Source: CAYOMP01 sp964405075 (lineage in GTDB: Bacteria; Bacillota; Clostridia; Lachnospirales; Lachnospiraceae). Taken from it: a DNA stretch of 23,190 nt. Position numbers and translations under genes: made by a program. Position 1 is the first letter of the stretch; each line of letters opens with the position of its first letter. Shown in pieces: positions 7,729 through 15,629 of the stretch. The stretch covers positions 1-23,190 of the forward strand of contig CAYOMP010000036.1 in NCBI GenBank assembly GCA_964405075.1, written 5' to 3'. Under the pieces are notes generated by a model. The model was given only the letters and a program-made list of their open reading frames with translations, was not told the origin of the DNA and ran no database searches.

Positions 7729-7788
7729 GGGCTTAGGTTAAGGGTGTGCAAACACTTAGAAAACAATTTAATAGGAGGGCAATATTTT

Positions 7789-8742
7789 ATGAAGACAAGT
7801 GCAAATGCAACTACAGTTGCAAAGGTACAACCTAAGAAGCACAACATATTCTTTTATTTAAAAAAGGATTGGCAGTTATATCTATTGTTATTAATTCCTT
7901 TAGCATTTTGTTTACTATTCAAATATGGTTCAATGTTTGGTTTAGTAATTGCTTTTAAGGATTACAAGATATTAAAGGGCTTTTCAGGTAGTGAATGGGT
8001 AGGTTTAGAAATTTTCCAAAAAGTATTTAAGATGAGAGATTTTGGGGTATCCATTAGAAATACATTACTATTAAATGGTTTAGTATTAATATTTGGTTTC
8101 CCAATGCCAATTATACTTGCATTACTTCTTAATGAAGTAAAGAACAAATGGTTTAAGAAAATTACACAAACATTATTATATTTACCTCACTTCTTATCAT
8201 TTGTTATTATCGGTGCCATTGCTTATCAGATTTTTGGTCAGGCATCAGGTATTGTTAATAACTTAATAGAAGCAACAGGTGGAACAAGAATTCCTTTCTT
8301 ACAGGAAGATACACACTGGTTAGTTACATATGTATTAATTAATGTATGGCAGACCATGGGATGGGGAACAATCATCTATTTGGCAGCTATTACCAGCGTT
8401 AATACAGAACTGTACGAAGCGGCAACAGTTGATGGAGCCGGCAGATGGGCTCAATGTTTACATGTTACATTACCATGTATAAAAGGTACAGTAGTTACAT
8501 TATTGATTATGAACTTAGGTAAGATTATGGGTGGTTCATTTGAAAATGTATATGCTTTGATGAATCAGGCAACAACAGAATTCACAAGTACAATCCCTGT
8601 ATTGGTATACAGACTAGGTTTATCAAATGGTAAATATAGTGAAGCAACAGCACTTGGTTTATTCCAGTCTGTAGTAGGACTTATCTTAGTAGTAGCGGCA
8701 GATAGAGTTGCTAAGAAGTTAGGTGAAGAAGGATTATTATAA
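7789..8742 (+). CDS. Sugar ABC transporter permease, LplB/YteP family
   Basis: This is the first of two inner-membrane permeases of a CUT1-type carbohydrate importer, probably for unsaturated rhamnogalacturonan oligosaccharides. The 317-residue protein has a ~20-residue polar N-terminus and about six membrane spans, the first around LYLLLLIPLAFCLLFKYG. The EAA loop that docks the ATPase is clear: YEAATVDGAGRWAQCLHVTL. The downstream sequence ENVYALMN is typical of LplB relatives. ATG 7789 follows AGGAGGG by 9 bases; earlier in-frame starts lie upstream of the promoter. It is followed 18 bases later by the second permease. No ATPase gene is in the window; such importers often share a distant MsmX/MsmK-type ATPase (family knowledge). 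Confidence 0.93.
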   Translation: MKTSANATTVAKVQPKKHNIFFYLKKDWQLYLLLLIPLAFCLLFKYGSMFGLVIAFKDYKILKGFSGSEWVGLEIFQKVFKMRDFGVSIRNTLLLNGLVLIFGFPMPIILALLLNEVKNKWFKKITQTLLYLPHFLSFVIIGAIAYQIFGQASGIVNNLIEATGGTRIPFLQEDTHWLVTYVLINVWQTMGWGTIIYLAAITSVNTELYEAATVDGAGRWAQCLHVTLPCIKGTVVTLLIMNLGKIMGGSFENVYALMNQATTEFTSTIPVLVYRLGLSNGKYSEATALGLFQSVVGLILVVAADRVAKKLGEEGLL

Positions 8743-8760
8743 AAATAGGAGGGATTAATA

Positions 8761-9684
8761 ATGGCAGATGTAACAGCAGTAGTATACCAGAAGAAGAAAA
8801 AAGTCTGGACAAAAGCTAGAGTTAAGAATTTGATTATTGACATAATTATATATGCGATTCTTATATTAGTAGCGTTAACATGTGTATTACCATTCGTTCA
8901 CGTATTTTCAAAATCAATTAGTGAAGAAGCATACGTTATAGCAAACAAAATAGTCCTTTTACCAAAAGGATTTTCATTACAGGCATACAAAAAGATTTTT
9001 GCTGATGCAAGTATCTTAAGATCAATGTATGTAACAGTAGTAGTAACAGTTCTTTTCACAATTGTTGGTATGATTGTAACAATATGTGCAGCATATCCGC
9101 TTTCAAGAAAAGAGTTAAAAGGACGTACAGTTCTTACATTCATATTTATGTTTACAATGTATTTTGCAGGTGGTATTATACCAGAATACTTACTTATGAA
9201 TACATTAGGATTACTTGATACATGGGCAGTTCTTATTTTACCATTAGCATTTAGTCCATATAACTTACTTATTATGAAAACATCATTACAAAGTTCTATT
9301 CCAGATAGCTTGATAGAGTCAGCTACACTAGATGGAGCAGGACAAATTAGAACATTAGTTAGCATTGTTCTTCCATTATCAAAACCTATAATTGCAACAT
9401 TATCATTATTCTATGCAGTAGGTAGATGGAATGCATATCAGGATGCATTGTTCTATATCAAACAGAGAACCGATTTAAGACCATTACAGTTAAAGTTATA
9501 TTACTTAGTAGTAGCAGCAACAGAGAGCTTTCAGGCAGCATTGGAAGGTTCTGCACAGATTACAAACCCTGAAGTATTGAAGGCTTCATGTATTATGTTT
9601 GCTACAATTCCTATCATTTGTATATATCCATTTGTACAGAAATACTTTGTACAAGGTACAATGATTGGTTCAGTAAAGGGTTAA
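8761..9684 (+). CDS. Sugar ABC transporter permease, LplC/YtcP family
   Basis: This is the second CUT1 permease and heterodimer partner of the preceding gene. The 307-residue protein has six likely membrane spans, the first around IIIYAILILVALTCVLPFVH, and the EAA loop ESATLDGAGQIRTLVSIVLP. Its end (FVQKYFVQGTMIGSVKG) is the conserved C-terminus of MalG-like permeases. The ATG is preceded by AGGAGGG about 7 bases upstream. It is co-transcribed with the upstream permease (18-base gap). A stem-loop separates it from the binding-protein gene 119 bases downstream. Confidence 0.94.
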   Translation: MADVTAVVYQKKKKVWTKARVKNLIIDIIIYAILILVALTCVLPFVHVFSKSISEEAYVIANKIVLLPKGFSLQAYKKIFADASILRSMYVTVVVTVLFTIVGMIVTICAAYPLSRKELKGRTVLTFIFMFTMYFAGGIIPEYLLMNTLGLLDTWAVLILPLAFSPYNLLIMKTSLQSSIPDSLIESATLDGAGQIRTLVSIVLPLSKPIIATLSLFYAVGRWNAYQDALFYIKQRTDLRPLQLKLYYLVVAATESFQAALEGSAQITNPEVLKASCIMFATIPIICIYPFVQKYFVQGTMIGSVKG

Positions 9685-9696
9685 TTATTCAAATAA

Positions 9697-9730
9697 TTTC
9701 GGTTAATAGGATTTGTACTATTAACCGAGA
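9697..9730 (+). promoter_or_regulatory. Intercistronic stem-loop between permease and binding-protein genes
   Basis: A 13-bp stem (TTTCGGTTAATAG against CTATTAACCGAGA, one G-U) has an 8-base loop and no following T-run. It is therefore not a terminator. Such hairpins can protect mRNA ends after processing and raise expression of the downstream gene. A weaker TAGTAACC/GGTAACTA pair follows at about 9740-9783. Confidence 0.6.
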
Positions 9731-9803
9731 AAATAATGGTAGTAACCTAAATATGATTTGGGTCTACATAGAAGGTAACTATTTTAAAGGAGGTAATAGT
9801 TTT

Positions 9804-11477
9804 ATGAGAAAAAGTTTTAAAAAAGTTGCAGCTTTAGCACTTGCAACAACAATGACAGTAGCTTCTTTAGCTGGTTGCGGAAGCAAAACTGAAAACACAG
9901 CTACTGCTGATACATCAGCAGCAACAGAAACAACAGAAAGCACAGATGCAGCTTCTACAGATGCTGCAGCAACAGAAACTTCAGGTGGGTATACAGATTA
10001 TTCTGCAGGATTCCCTGAAAATGTAACAATTCAGATTCCTGTTTATGACAGAGCATTTGAAGGATGGAACGTAACAGACAACTACTATACTAACTGGATT
10101 CAGTCAGAATTTGGTGACAAATACAACGTAACAGTTGAATTTGTAGCAATTGGACGTACTACAGAAGTAACAGATTATACACAGATGTTGGCAGCTGGTA
10201 CAGCTCCAGATATCATTTTCCACTATGATATGCCACAGGCACTTGCATACTATGGTGAAGGTGCTATGCAGGCACTTGATTTAAATGAAATTGCTTATTA
10301 TGCACCAACATATTTTGAAAACTTAGGTGAAACAATCACTAAATATGGTTCAGTAGATGGAACTAACTACTTCTTCTTCGGAGATAGACCAGATGCTTAT
10401 AACTGGTTAACATTAATCCGTCAGGACTGGTTAGATGCAGTTAATATGGAAATGCCTCATAACTTAGATGAACTTAATGCAGTTCTTAAAGCTTGGAAAG
10501 ATGCAGGACTTGGTAATGGTGGTGGTACATTAGTACAGAACAACTTTACATATGACTATCTATTCCGTACATGGCCAATCGACGAAAAAGAAAGAGCATT
10601 ATACTCAGATCTTTCAGTTGCAGCTTTCACTTGGGAACCAACATATGAATACTTAAAGAACTTAAACTACCAGTATAACAATGGTTTAATCGACCCAGAA
10701 TTTTACTTAAATACTGATGATGCTGCTACACAGGCAGACTTTGTAGCTGGTAACTCAGGATTATATTCATTATACTTATCAAGTAGTACAACAGTTATTG
10801 ATTCATTATTAACTAACTGTCCAGAAGCAAAAGTAGCAGTTATGGACCCAGCAGCAGGTACACCATCAACAGCTCAGTACCAGGAAAGAGGTTACTGGCC
10901 ATTCGGTATGATTATGGGTATCAACTCTACAACTTCTGATGAAGAAAGAGCAGCTATCTGGATGTACTTAGAATGGATGAGCCAGCCAGAAAACTTATTC
11001 TATTTACAGAATGGTGTTGAAGGTGAAAACTATACATTAGATGAATCTGGTTTAGCAGTAAAAGTAGCTGACTACGCTGGTGAATCTAAATTATCTAACA
11101 ATAACAACATAGACTACTGGTGCTTAGTAGTTGAAAGTGCACAGTATGATGATGAATCACTTAATTATCAGGCTAACTTAGCTAACTGGGCTCCAGCAGG
11201 CTATGAATACTTGATTGAAGATTCATACAAATACTACAATGATTATGCTGAATACAGAACACCAGATGCTCTTTATTCAACAGTTATTGAATCAGTAGCA
11301 GAATACAAAGCAGATTTAAATGACTTATGGAAAGAACTTTATGTTAAATGTGCAATGGCTTCAGAAGCTGATTTCGAAACAGTATACAAAGAAGCATGTC
11401 AGGAATACTTAGATGCTGGTTACCAGGCAATTCTTGATGAAAAACAGGCAGCTATTGATGCTGGAAGTTATAACTAA
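9804..11477 (+). CDS. Sugar ABC transporter substrate-binding lipoprotein, LplA/YtcQ family
   Basis: Captures the oligosaccharide outside the membrane and delivers it to the two upstream permeases. The 557-residue precursor has a lipoprotein signal (MRKSFKK, hydrophobic core, lipobox SLAGC with Cys25). An Ala/Thr/Ser/Glu-rich linker (~30-62) precedes a large, aromatic-rich extracellular binding domain. The size and motifs (TNWIQSEFGDKYNV, then LAAGTAPDIIF and TLIRQDWLDA) suit the LplA group. ATG 9804 is preceded by the near-perfect site AAAGGAGGT at 9786-9794; reading back to 9588 would overlap the permease and the hairpin. Codon use is visibly more biased than in neighbours (many ACA, GCA, TTA and AAC), suggesting high expression. 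The exact sugar is inferred from the adjacent GH105 and CE12 genes. Confidence 0.93.
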   Translation: MRKSFKKVAALALATTMTVASLAGCGSKTENTATADTSAATETTESTDAASTDAAATETSGGYTDYSAGFPENVTIQIPVYDRAFEGWNVTDNYYTNWIQSEFGDKYNVTVEFVAIGRTTEVTDYTQMLAAGTAPDIIFHYDMPQALAYYGEGAMQALDLNEIAYYAPTYFENLGETITKYGSVDGTNYFFFGDRPDAYNWLTLIRQDWLDAVNMEMPHNLDELNAVLKAWKDAGLGNGGGTLVQNNFTYDYLFRTWPIDEKERALYSDLSVAAFTWEPTYEYLKNLNYQYNNGLIDPEFYLNTDDAATQADFVAGNSGLYSLYLSSSTTVIDSLLTNCPEAKVAVMDPAAGTPSTAQYQERGYWPFGMIMGINSTTSDEERAAIWMYLEWMSQPENLFYLQNGVEGENYTLDESGLAVKVADYAGESKLSNNNNIDYWCLVVESAQYDDESLNYQANLANWAPAGYEYLIEDSYKYYNDYAEYRTPDALYSTVIESVAEYKADLNDLWKELYVKCAMASEADFETVYKEACQEYLDAGYQAILDEKQAAIDAGSYN

Positions 11478-11552
11478 GATTTAATAGTCTGTAAGACATT
11501 AAATAAAGAAACAATTAATTTTTAACTAACACAATACAAATACAATACAAAG

Positions 11553-11587
11553 ATGTTTCCCCTTGGGTTACCAAGGGGAAATGTTTT
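11553..11587 (+). terminator. Hairpin between binding-protein and GH105 genes, likely partial terminator
   Basis: A perfect 11-bp stem (TTTCCCCTTGG against CCAAGGGGAAA, tetraloop GTTA) extends to 14 bp with two G-U pairs and is followed by GTTTT. The short T-run suggests partial termination, which would lower GH105 relative to the binding protein. A smaller hairpin lies at 11480-11503. Confidence 0.62.
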
Positions 11588-11619
11588 AAAAAAAACTTTT
11601 TCGGGAAGGGAATTAGCTT

Positions 11620-12651
11620 ATGTTTAAAATCAATTATGATAAAACGGAATTGCTAAATGTGATTGATAGAATAGTAAAAAAAACAATGACAATGGACATG
11701 ATTTGGGATTGGCCATGTGGAGTAGCTTATTATGGAGTTTGTGAAGCATATGAAGCTACTAAGAATCCAGAATACTTAGATATGTTAGTGAACTGGGTAG
11801 ATGAATATATTGAATTGGGATTACCAGATTGGACAGTAAATACATGTGCTATGGGGCACGCAATGATTACTCTTTACGAAGCAACAGGTGATGAAAAATA
11901 CTGGGACATAGTAATGAGTAAAGTTGATTATATTAGAAATCATGCACTCCGCTTTGGCGATAATGTGCTTCAACATACAGTATCAGTAAATAATGATTTT
12001 CCAGAGCAGGCTTGGGCAGATACATTATTTATGGCAGCATTTTTCCTACTAAGAGTAGGTATCAAATTAGAGGATAAAGAAATTATAGATGATGCATTAA
12101 ATCAGTATTACTGGCATATTAAATACCTTCAGGATCCATCAACTAGTCTTTGGTATCATGGATATAATAATATTAATAAAGATCATATGTCAGGATTTTA
12201 TTGGGGAAGGGCTAACTGTTGGGCAGCATATACAATGTCACAGGTAGGAAGAAGACTCCCGGAAGCATACCTTTATCCAATATTTATGGACATTCAAGGT
12301 TCCCTACACGAACAGTTATCTTCAATCAAATTACTCCAGACAGGAAATGGCTTATGGAGAACTATCCTTGATGATGAGGAATCCTACGAAGAAATTTCAG
12401 CATCATGTGGTATTGCAGCGGCTATGGTTACAAATAAAAATCCACTTCATACTAAATATATACAGAAAGCTCTTGATGGTATTCTAAAGAATATTTCAGA
12501 AGATGGAAGAGTATTAAATGTGTCAGGTGGAACAGCCGTGATGAAGGATAGAGACGGATATAGAAATATATCTAAAGACTGGGCTCAAGGTTGGGGTCAG
12601 GGATTGGCGTTAGCATTCTTAACATCAATTCTTAATGATGCAAATAACTAA
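11620..12651 (+). CDS. Unsaturated rhamnogalacturonyl hydrolase, GH105 (YteR type)
   Basis: Hydrates and releases the 4,5-unsaturated galacturonyl residue from lyase-generated rhamnogalacturonan oligomers, typically in the cytoplasm after import. The 343-residue protein has no signal peptide, matching YteR-type enzymes. It shows the (alpha/alpha)6-barrel signatures MIWDWPCGVAYYGV and GHAMITLYEATGDEKYW. The catalytic-Asp segment is QAWADTLFMAAFFL (Asp134), followed by SGFYWGRANCWAAYTM and DWAQGWGQGLALAFL. ATG 11620 follows GGGAAGGG by 9 bases. As last gene of the transporter operon it would process what the importer brings in. The related GH88 family is the alternative, but YteR-like motifs and the CE12 neighbour favour GH105. 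Confidence 0.92.
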   Translation: MFKINYDKTELLNVIDRIVKKTMTMDMIWDWPCGVAYYGVCEAYEATKNPEYLDMLVNWVDEYIELGLPDWTVNTCAMGHAMITLYEATGDEKYWDIVMSKVDYIRNHALRFGDNVLQHTVSVNNDFPEQAWADTLFMAAFFLLRVGIKLEDKEIIDDALNQYYWHIKYLQDPSTSLWYHGYNNINKDHMSGFYWGRANCWAAYTMSQVGRRLPEAYLYPIFMDIQGSLHEQLSSIKLLQTGNGLWRTILDDEESYEEISASCGIAAAMVTNKNPLHTKYIQKALDGILKNISEDGRVLNVSGGTAVMKDRDGYRNISKDWAQGWGQGLALAFLTSILNDANN

Positions 12652-12684
12652 TATTAGGATATAGAAATACTTATCATTACTCAC

Positions 12685-12712
12685 AAAAAAGGCACATTAT
12701 TGTGCCTTTTTT
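12685..12712. terminator. Bidirectional terminator between GH105 and mnmM
   Basis: Six A, GGCACA, loop TTAT, TGTGCC and six T form a symmetric hairpin with T-runs on both strands, placed between convergent genes. Confidence 0.92.
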
Positions 12713-12727
12713 GCATAATAGGAAACA

Positions 12728-13402
12728 TCAGAATTTAAAAACAAATACAGGTAATGGTGGATTATTAGGTCTGTTAAAAAATTCATTGGTGATTACTAAA
12801 TATTTCTTTGTATTTAAGGTCTTTAAATGAGTTAAAATGGCTTCACGTTCCGAAAAACCGCTATCTCCACCACTATAAATTAAAAGACTTAAAAGTCCGC
12901 CAGATTTTAGAATATCCAAACTAGCATCAATAGCCTTAATGCTGGAATCAGCAACAGTACTTATGCTATGGCTTCCACCTGGTAAATAACCAAAGTTGAA
13001 CATAATAACATCAGCACTGTCGTTTGGTGCATAATTTTTTAAATTTTCGTGACTATCGTGGATAAGTGTACAATTATCCAGCATATTGTGCTGTGTCAGA
13101 AGCTTCGCAGTACTATCAAGTGCCTCTTGCTGAATATCCAAAGCAATAACCTTTGATGAAGTTGCTGAATTAGCCGGTGTATTATTAATTAACGCATTTT
13201 CATTAAACTCATAAGAAATATCGTTTGATGAATTATTACTTTGTGTTAATAATTGACATAAAAATAGTGTATCTCCGCCACGACCGGCAGTGGCATCAAT
13301 ATATGTGCCACCACAATGTGCGTGTTGGAGAATAAAATTATGAGTCCATTCTACGATATTAAATTTGTCCCTAAATGATTTATTTGTCTGTGAATTACTC
13401 AA
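12728..13402 (-). CDS. mnmM: tRNA wobble-uridine methyltransferase, MnmM/YtqB type
   Basis: Class I SAM-dependent methyltransferase; family members complete mnm5(s2)U34 synthesis in tRNA (knowledge of B. subtilis YtqB/MnmM). The SAM motif I is GTYIDATAGRGGDTLFL (~residues 32-48). Motif II ends in VIALDIQQEAL, followed by LIHDSHENL and the family hallmark IMFNFGYLPGGSHSI. The end, NRPNNPPLPVFVFKF, is typical. The start is TTG 13402: AAGGAG lies upstream across the kinase stop, no in-frame ATG occurs before the SAM domain, and the N-terminus aligns. The kinase stop codon immediately precedes it, so translation is probably coupled. At 224 residues it is longer than usual because of an Asn/Ser-rich insert (~52-84) between motifs I and II. 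Confidence 0.88.
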   Translation of the reverse strand: MSNSQTNKSFRDKFNIVEWTHNFILQHAHCGGTYIDATAGRGGDTLFLCQLLTQSNNSSNDISYEFNENALINNTPANSATSSKVIALDIQQEALDSTAKLLTQHNMLDNCTLIHDSHENLKNYAPNDSADVIMFNFGYLPGGSHSISTVADSSIKAIDASLDILKSGGLLSLLIYSGGDSGFSEREAILTHLKTLNTKKYLVITNEFFNRPNNPPLPVFVFKF

Positions 13403-14818
13403 TTATGACTCCTTTTTAGACAATGGGAGAGTGAAAATAAACTCTGTTCCAACGCCTTCTGTACTTATTACATTAATATTTTCGCCATGGGCTTGTATAA
13501 TCTCTTTTACAATTGATAATCCAAGACCAAGTCCTTTTTTATCTTTTCCACGAGATAAATCTGTTTTGTAAAAACGTTCCCATATTTTTTTGAGACTTTC
13601 CTTTGGAATACCAATACCCGTATCCTTTACAGATACAAAGATTTTACCGTTTTTCTCTGTGGTTTCCACATATATAGTAGAATTATTTTGACTGAATTTG
13701 ATAGCATTATCTATCAGATTATATAGAACCTGTTGTATTTTACCAATGTCAGCTGTAACCCATAATTCATGCCCTGTTAAAATCAGTTCAATAGATATCT
13801 TTTTATTAGTACATATACCCTCAAAAGTGGCAGCAGTGCGTTTGATTATATTGTTTATATCAAAATCTGTAACCTCAAGCATTGCTGATTTTGTACCAAA
13901 ATCGTTAAGAGTCAACAAACTACTGGTTAATTTTGTAAGGCGCTCTGTTTCAAAAAGAATGATATTTAAATATTTGTCCTGCATTTCCACCGGAATAGTG
14001 CCATCTAATATTGCTTCAATATATCCCTTCATTGAAGTTAAAGGAGAACGAAAATCGTGAGATACATTGGAAATAAACTTGCGTTGATATTCTTCAGACT
14101 GATTCAATTCAGATGCCATATAGTTAAGAGTATCGCCAAGCTTTCCTATTTCATCTTCCTGATTTAATTTTATTTCATAAGAAAGATTACCTTTGGCATA
14201 TTCATTTGCTGCAATGGAAATTTTTTTCAAAGGGAAATATACCATAACAGTAAACATTAATAAAATTATTAGTGATAGGGCAAATATAGCTGCAAAGGTG
14301 ATATATGTTATTTTAAGAATCCTTTCTCTTGTATTAATCAGTTCCCTTAAAGGGGTATGAATAATAATATAGCCCTTTACCTTGTATTCGTGAGTAATAG
14401 GACACATTACGCTAAGAACCTTTTCGTCAAAAAGGCCATAAAAATTCCCAGTCTGATAAAAGCTGTTACCGGCGGCAGTTGCATCAAAATTTTTAATTAC
14501 TTTTTGAACTGAGGCAACGTTATCACGAGAACTAACCTTAACATTTCCTTCAGTGTCAGTAAGCCAAATGGTAGCAGAAATATAAGTATCAACCATTTCT
14601 AAATGGTCATGAAAACCCATAATAGAGATTTCACCTTTGTAATAACCCTCGGCATAGTTTGAAACTATTAAGTTAGCCTCTTTATATAAAGTTTCGGCTT
14701 TTTGCTTTTCTAAGTATCTCATGGTCATATCAGATGTTAATGTAGCAACAGTTATAAAACCGAGAAGACCAAAAATAAGATAGGTAAAAAGGAATTTGAC
14801 ATAAATCCTGTTTTTCAT
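13403..14818 (-). CDS. Two-component sensor histidine kinase (HAMP, HisKA, HATPase)
   Basis: Membrane kinase that phosphorylates the response regulator encoded just upstream. The 471-residue protein has TM1 at ~8-28, an extracellular loop of ~140 residues with PAS/Cache-like features and TM2 at ~169-196. HAMP follows (~195-245, PLKKISIAANEYAKGNLSYE), then the H-box FISNVSHDFRSPLTSMKGYI (His254) and the ATPase N-box QVLYNLIDNAIKFS. G1 is DTGIGIP, the F-box lies around IWERFYK and G2 is GLGLGLSIVKEI. All catalytic motifs are intact. Its ATG overlaps the regulator's stop by one base (TAATG), indicating translational coupling. The stimulus is unknown. The arrangement resembles PhoR/ResE-type envelope sensors, but no specific orthology is claimed. 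Confidence 0.94.
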   Translation of the reverse strand: MKNRIYVKFLFTYLIFGLLGFITVATLTSDMTMRYLEKQKAETLYKEANLIVSNYAEGYYKGEISIMGFHDHLEMVDTYISATIWLTDTEGNVKVSSRDNVASVQKVIKNFDATAAGNSFYQTGNFYGLFDEKVLSVMCPITHEYKVKGYIIIHTPLRELINTRERILKITYITFAAIFALSLIILLMFTVMVYFPLKKISIAANEYAKGNLSYEIKLNQEDEIGKLGDTLNYMASELNQSEEYQRKFISNVSHDFRSPLTSMKGYIEAILDGTIPVEMQDKYLNIILFETERLTKLTSSLLTLNDFGTKSAMLEVTDFDINNIIKRTAATFEGICTNKKISIELILTGHELWVTADIGKIQQVLYNLIDNAIKFSQNNSTIYVETTEKNGKIFVSVKDTGIGIPKESLKKIWERFYKTDLSRGKDKKGLGLGLSIVKEIIQAHGENINVISTEGVGTEFIFTLPLSKKES

Positions 14819-15522
14819 TATTTCACCTCAAATTTGTAACCGATTCCCCATACTGTCGATAAACGCCATGCATCATGATCCTTGATTTTTTCACGAAGAC
14901 GTTTAATATGAACGTCAACAGTTCTGGTATCACCAATGTATTCGTAGCCCCAAATATGGTCTAATAGCTGTTCTCTGGTAAATACCTGATTAGGAGAAGC
15001 AGCAAGGAAATACAATAATTCTAATTCTTTTGGTGGCATATCAATAGATTCACCGTTGTAAATTACAGAATAATTTGTCTGATTAATTATTAAATCAGGA
15101 TATTCTACCAGCTTAATATCAGATGAAGGTGCAGAAGCAACAGGTTTTGCAACCTGATAACGACGAAGAACTGCTTTTACTCTTGCCACTAATTCCTTTG
15201 TATCAAAAGGCTTAATCATATAGTCGTCAGCACCTAGTTCAAGTCCTAGTACCTTGTCGAAAATTTCTCCTTTAGCAGATAGCATAATTACGGGAGTTTG
15301 TGATTTAGCACGGATTTCCCTACATACCTGATAACCATCAATACCCGGTAACATCAGGTCCAAAATTATTAAGTTAGGCTGAAAGCTTTCGAATACTTCC
15401 AAAGCTTCTTCACCATCATTTACAGTCATTGTTTCAAAACACTCTTTTGTTAGATATAAAGCTATTAAATCTGCAATATTTACATCATCATCCACAATCA
15501 GAATTTTCTGTTTAGTTGCCAT
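14818..15522 (-). CDS. OmpR/PhoB-family response regulator
   Basis: DNA-binding partner of the downstream kinase. The 234-residue protein has a receiver domain (~1-118) with the acidic pocket VDDD, phospho-acceptor Asp55 in LIILDLMLPG and Lys104 in YMIKPFD. A short linker precedes a winged-helix domain (~135-232) with PPKELELLYFLAASPNQVFT, the recognition-helix stretch GDTRTVDVHIKRLREKI and the ending VWGIGYKFEVK. AGGAGGA lies ~7 bases before the ATG at 15522. It follows mutS2 by 107 bases on the same strand without a clear terminator, so either read-through or a separate promoter is possible. TTGAAA with a spaced TATTTC (15560-15577 area, minus strand) is a weak candidate. Confidence 0.95.
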   Translation of the reverse strand: MATKQKILIVDDDVNIADLIALYLTKECFETMTVNDGEEALEVFESFQPNLIILDLMLPGIDGYQVCREIRAKSQTPVIMLSAKGEIFDKVLGLELGADDYMIKPFDTKELVARVKAVLRRYQVAKPVASAPSSDIKLVEYPDLIINQTNYSVIYNGESIDMPPKELELLYFLAASPNQVFTREQLLDHIWGYEYIGDTRTVDVHIKRLREKIKDHDAWRLSTVWGIGYKFEVK

Positions 15523-15629
15523 AATTGTTTCCTCCTCTATTTAAAATTAGTGAAATACATTGTAATTTCATACTTTCAAGATTTGCATGCTAGTCGAATT
15601 TGTACACAGCTTCGCAAATCATAAATATA

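Larger units (their letters stand above)
7426..7788 (+). other. 363-bp intergenic control region before the sugar transporter operon
   Basis: No gene is supported here. It holds the hairpin at 7488-7533, an AT-rich stretch, the direct repeats at 7662-7696, a promoter at 7700-7728 and a ~54-base leader with the ribosome binding site AGGAGGG (7773-7779). A weak open frame running back to 7693 starts before the promoter and is not credible as the start of the permease. Confidence 0.7.

Noticed and set aside
7693..7788. Upstream extension of the first permease to an ATG at 7693
   Set aside because: It begins before the -10 box at 7723, has no ribosome binding site and adds residues unlike the family; ATG 7789 has AGGAGGG.
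9588..9803. Upstream extension of the binding-protein gene into the second permease
   Set aside because: The lipoprotein signal begins at 9804 behind AAAGGAGGT; the extension crosses the intercistronic hairpin.
9685..9803. Riboswitch before the binding-protein gene
   Set aside because: A simple hairpin is present, but no conserved aptamer core of a known class and no terminator/anti-terminator pair could be recognised.
15580..15620. GATTTGC / GCAAATC inverted repeat between mutS2 and the response regulator
   Set aside because: Seven-base arms 27 bases apart with no T-run on either strand do not make a convincing terminator; read-through remains possible.
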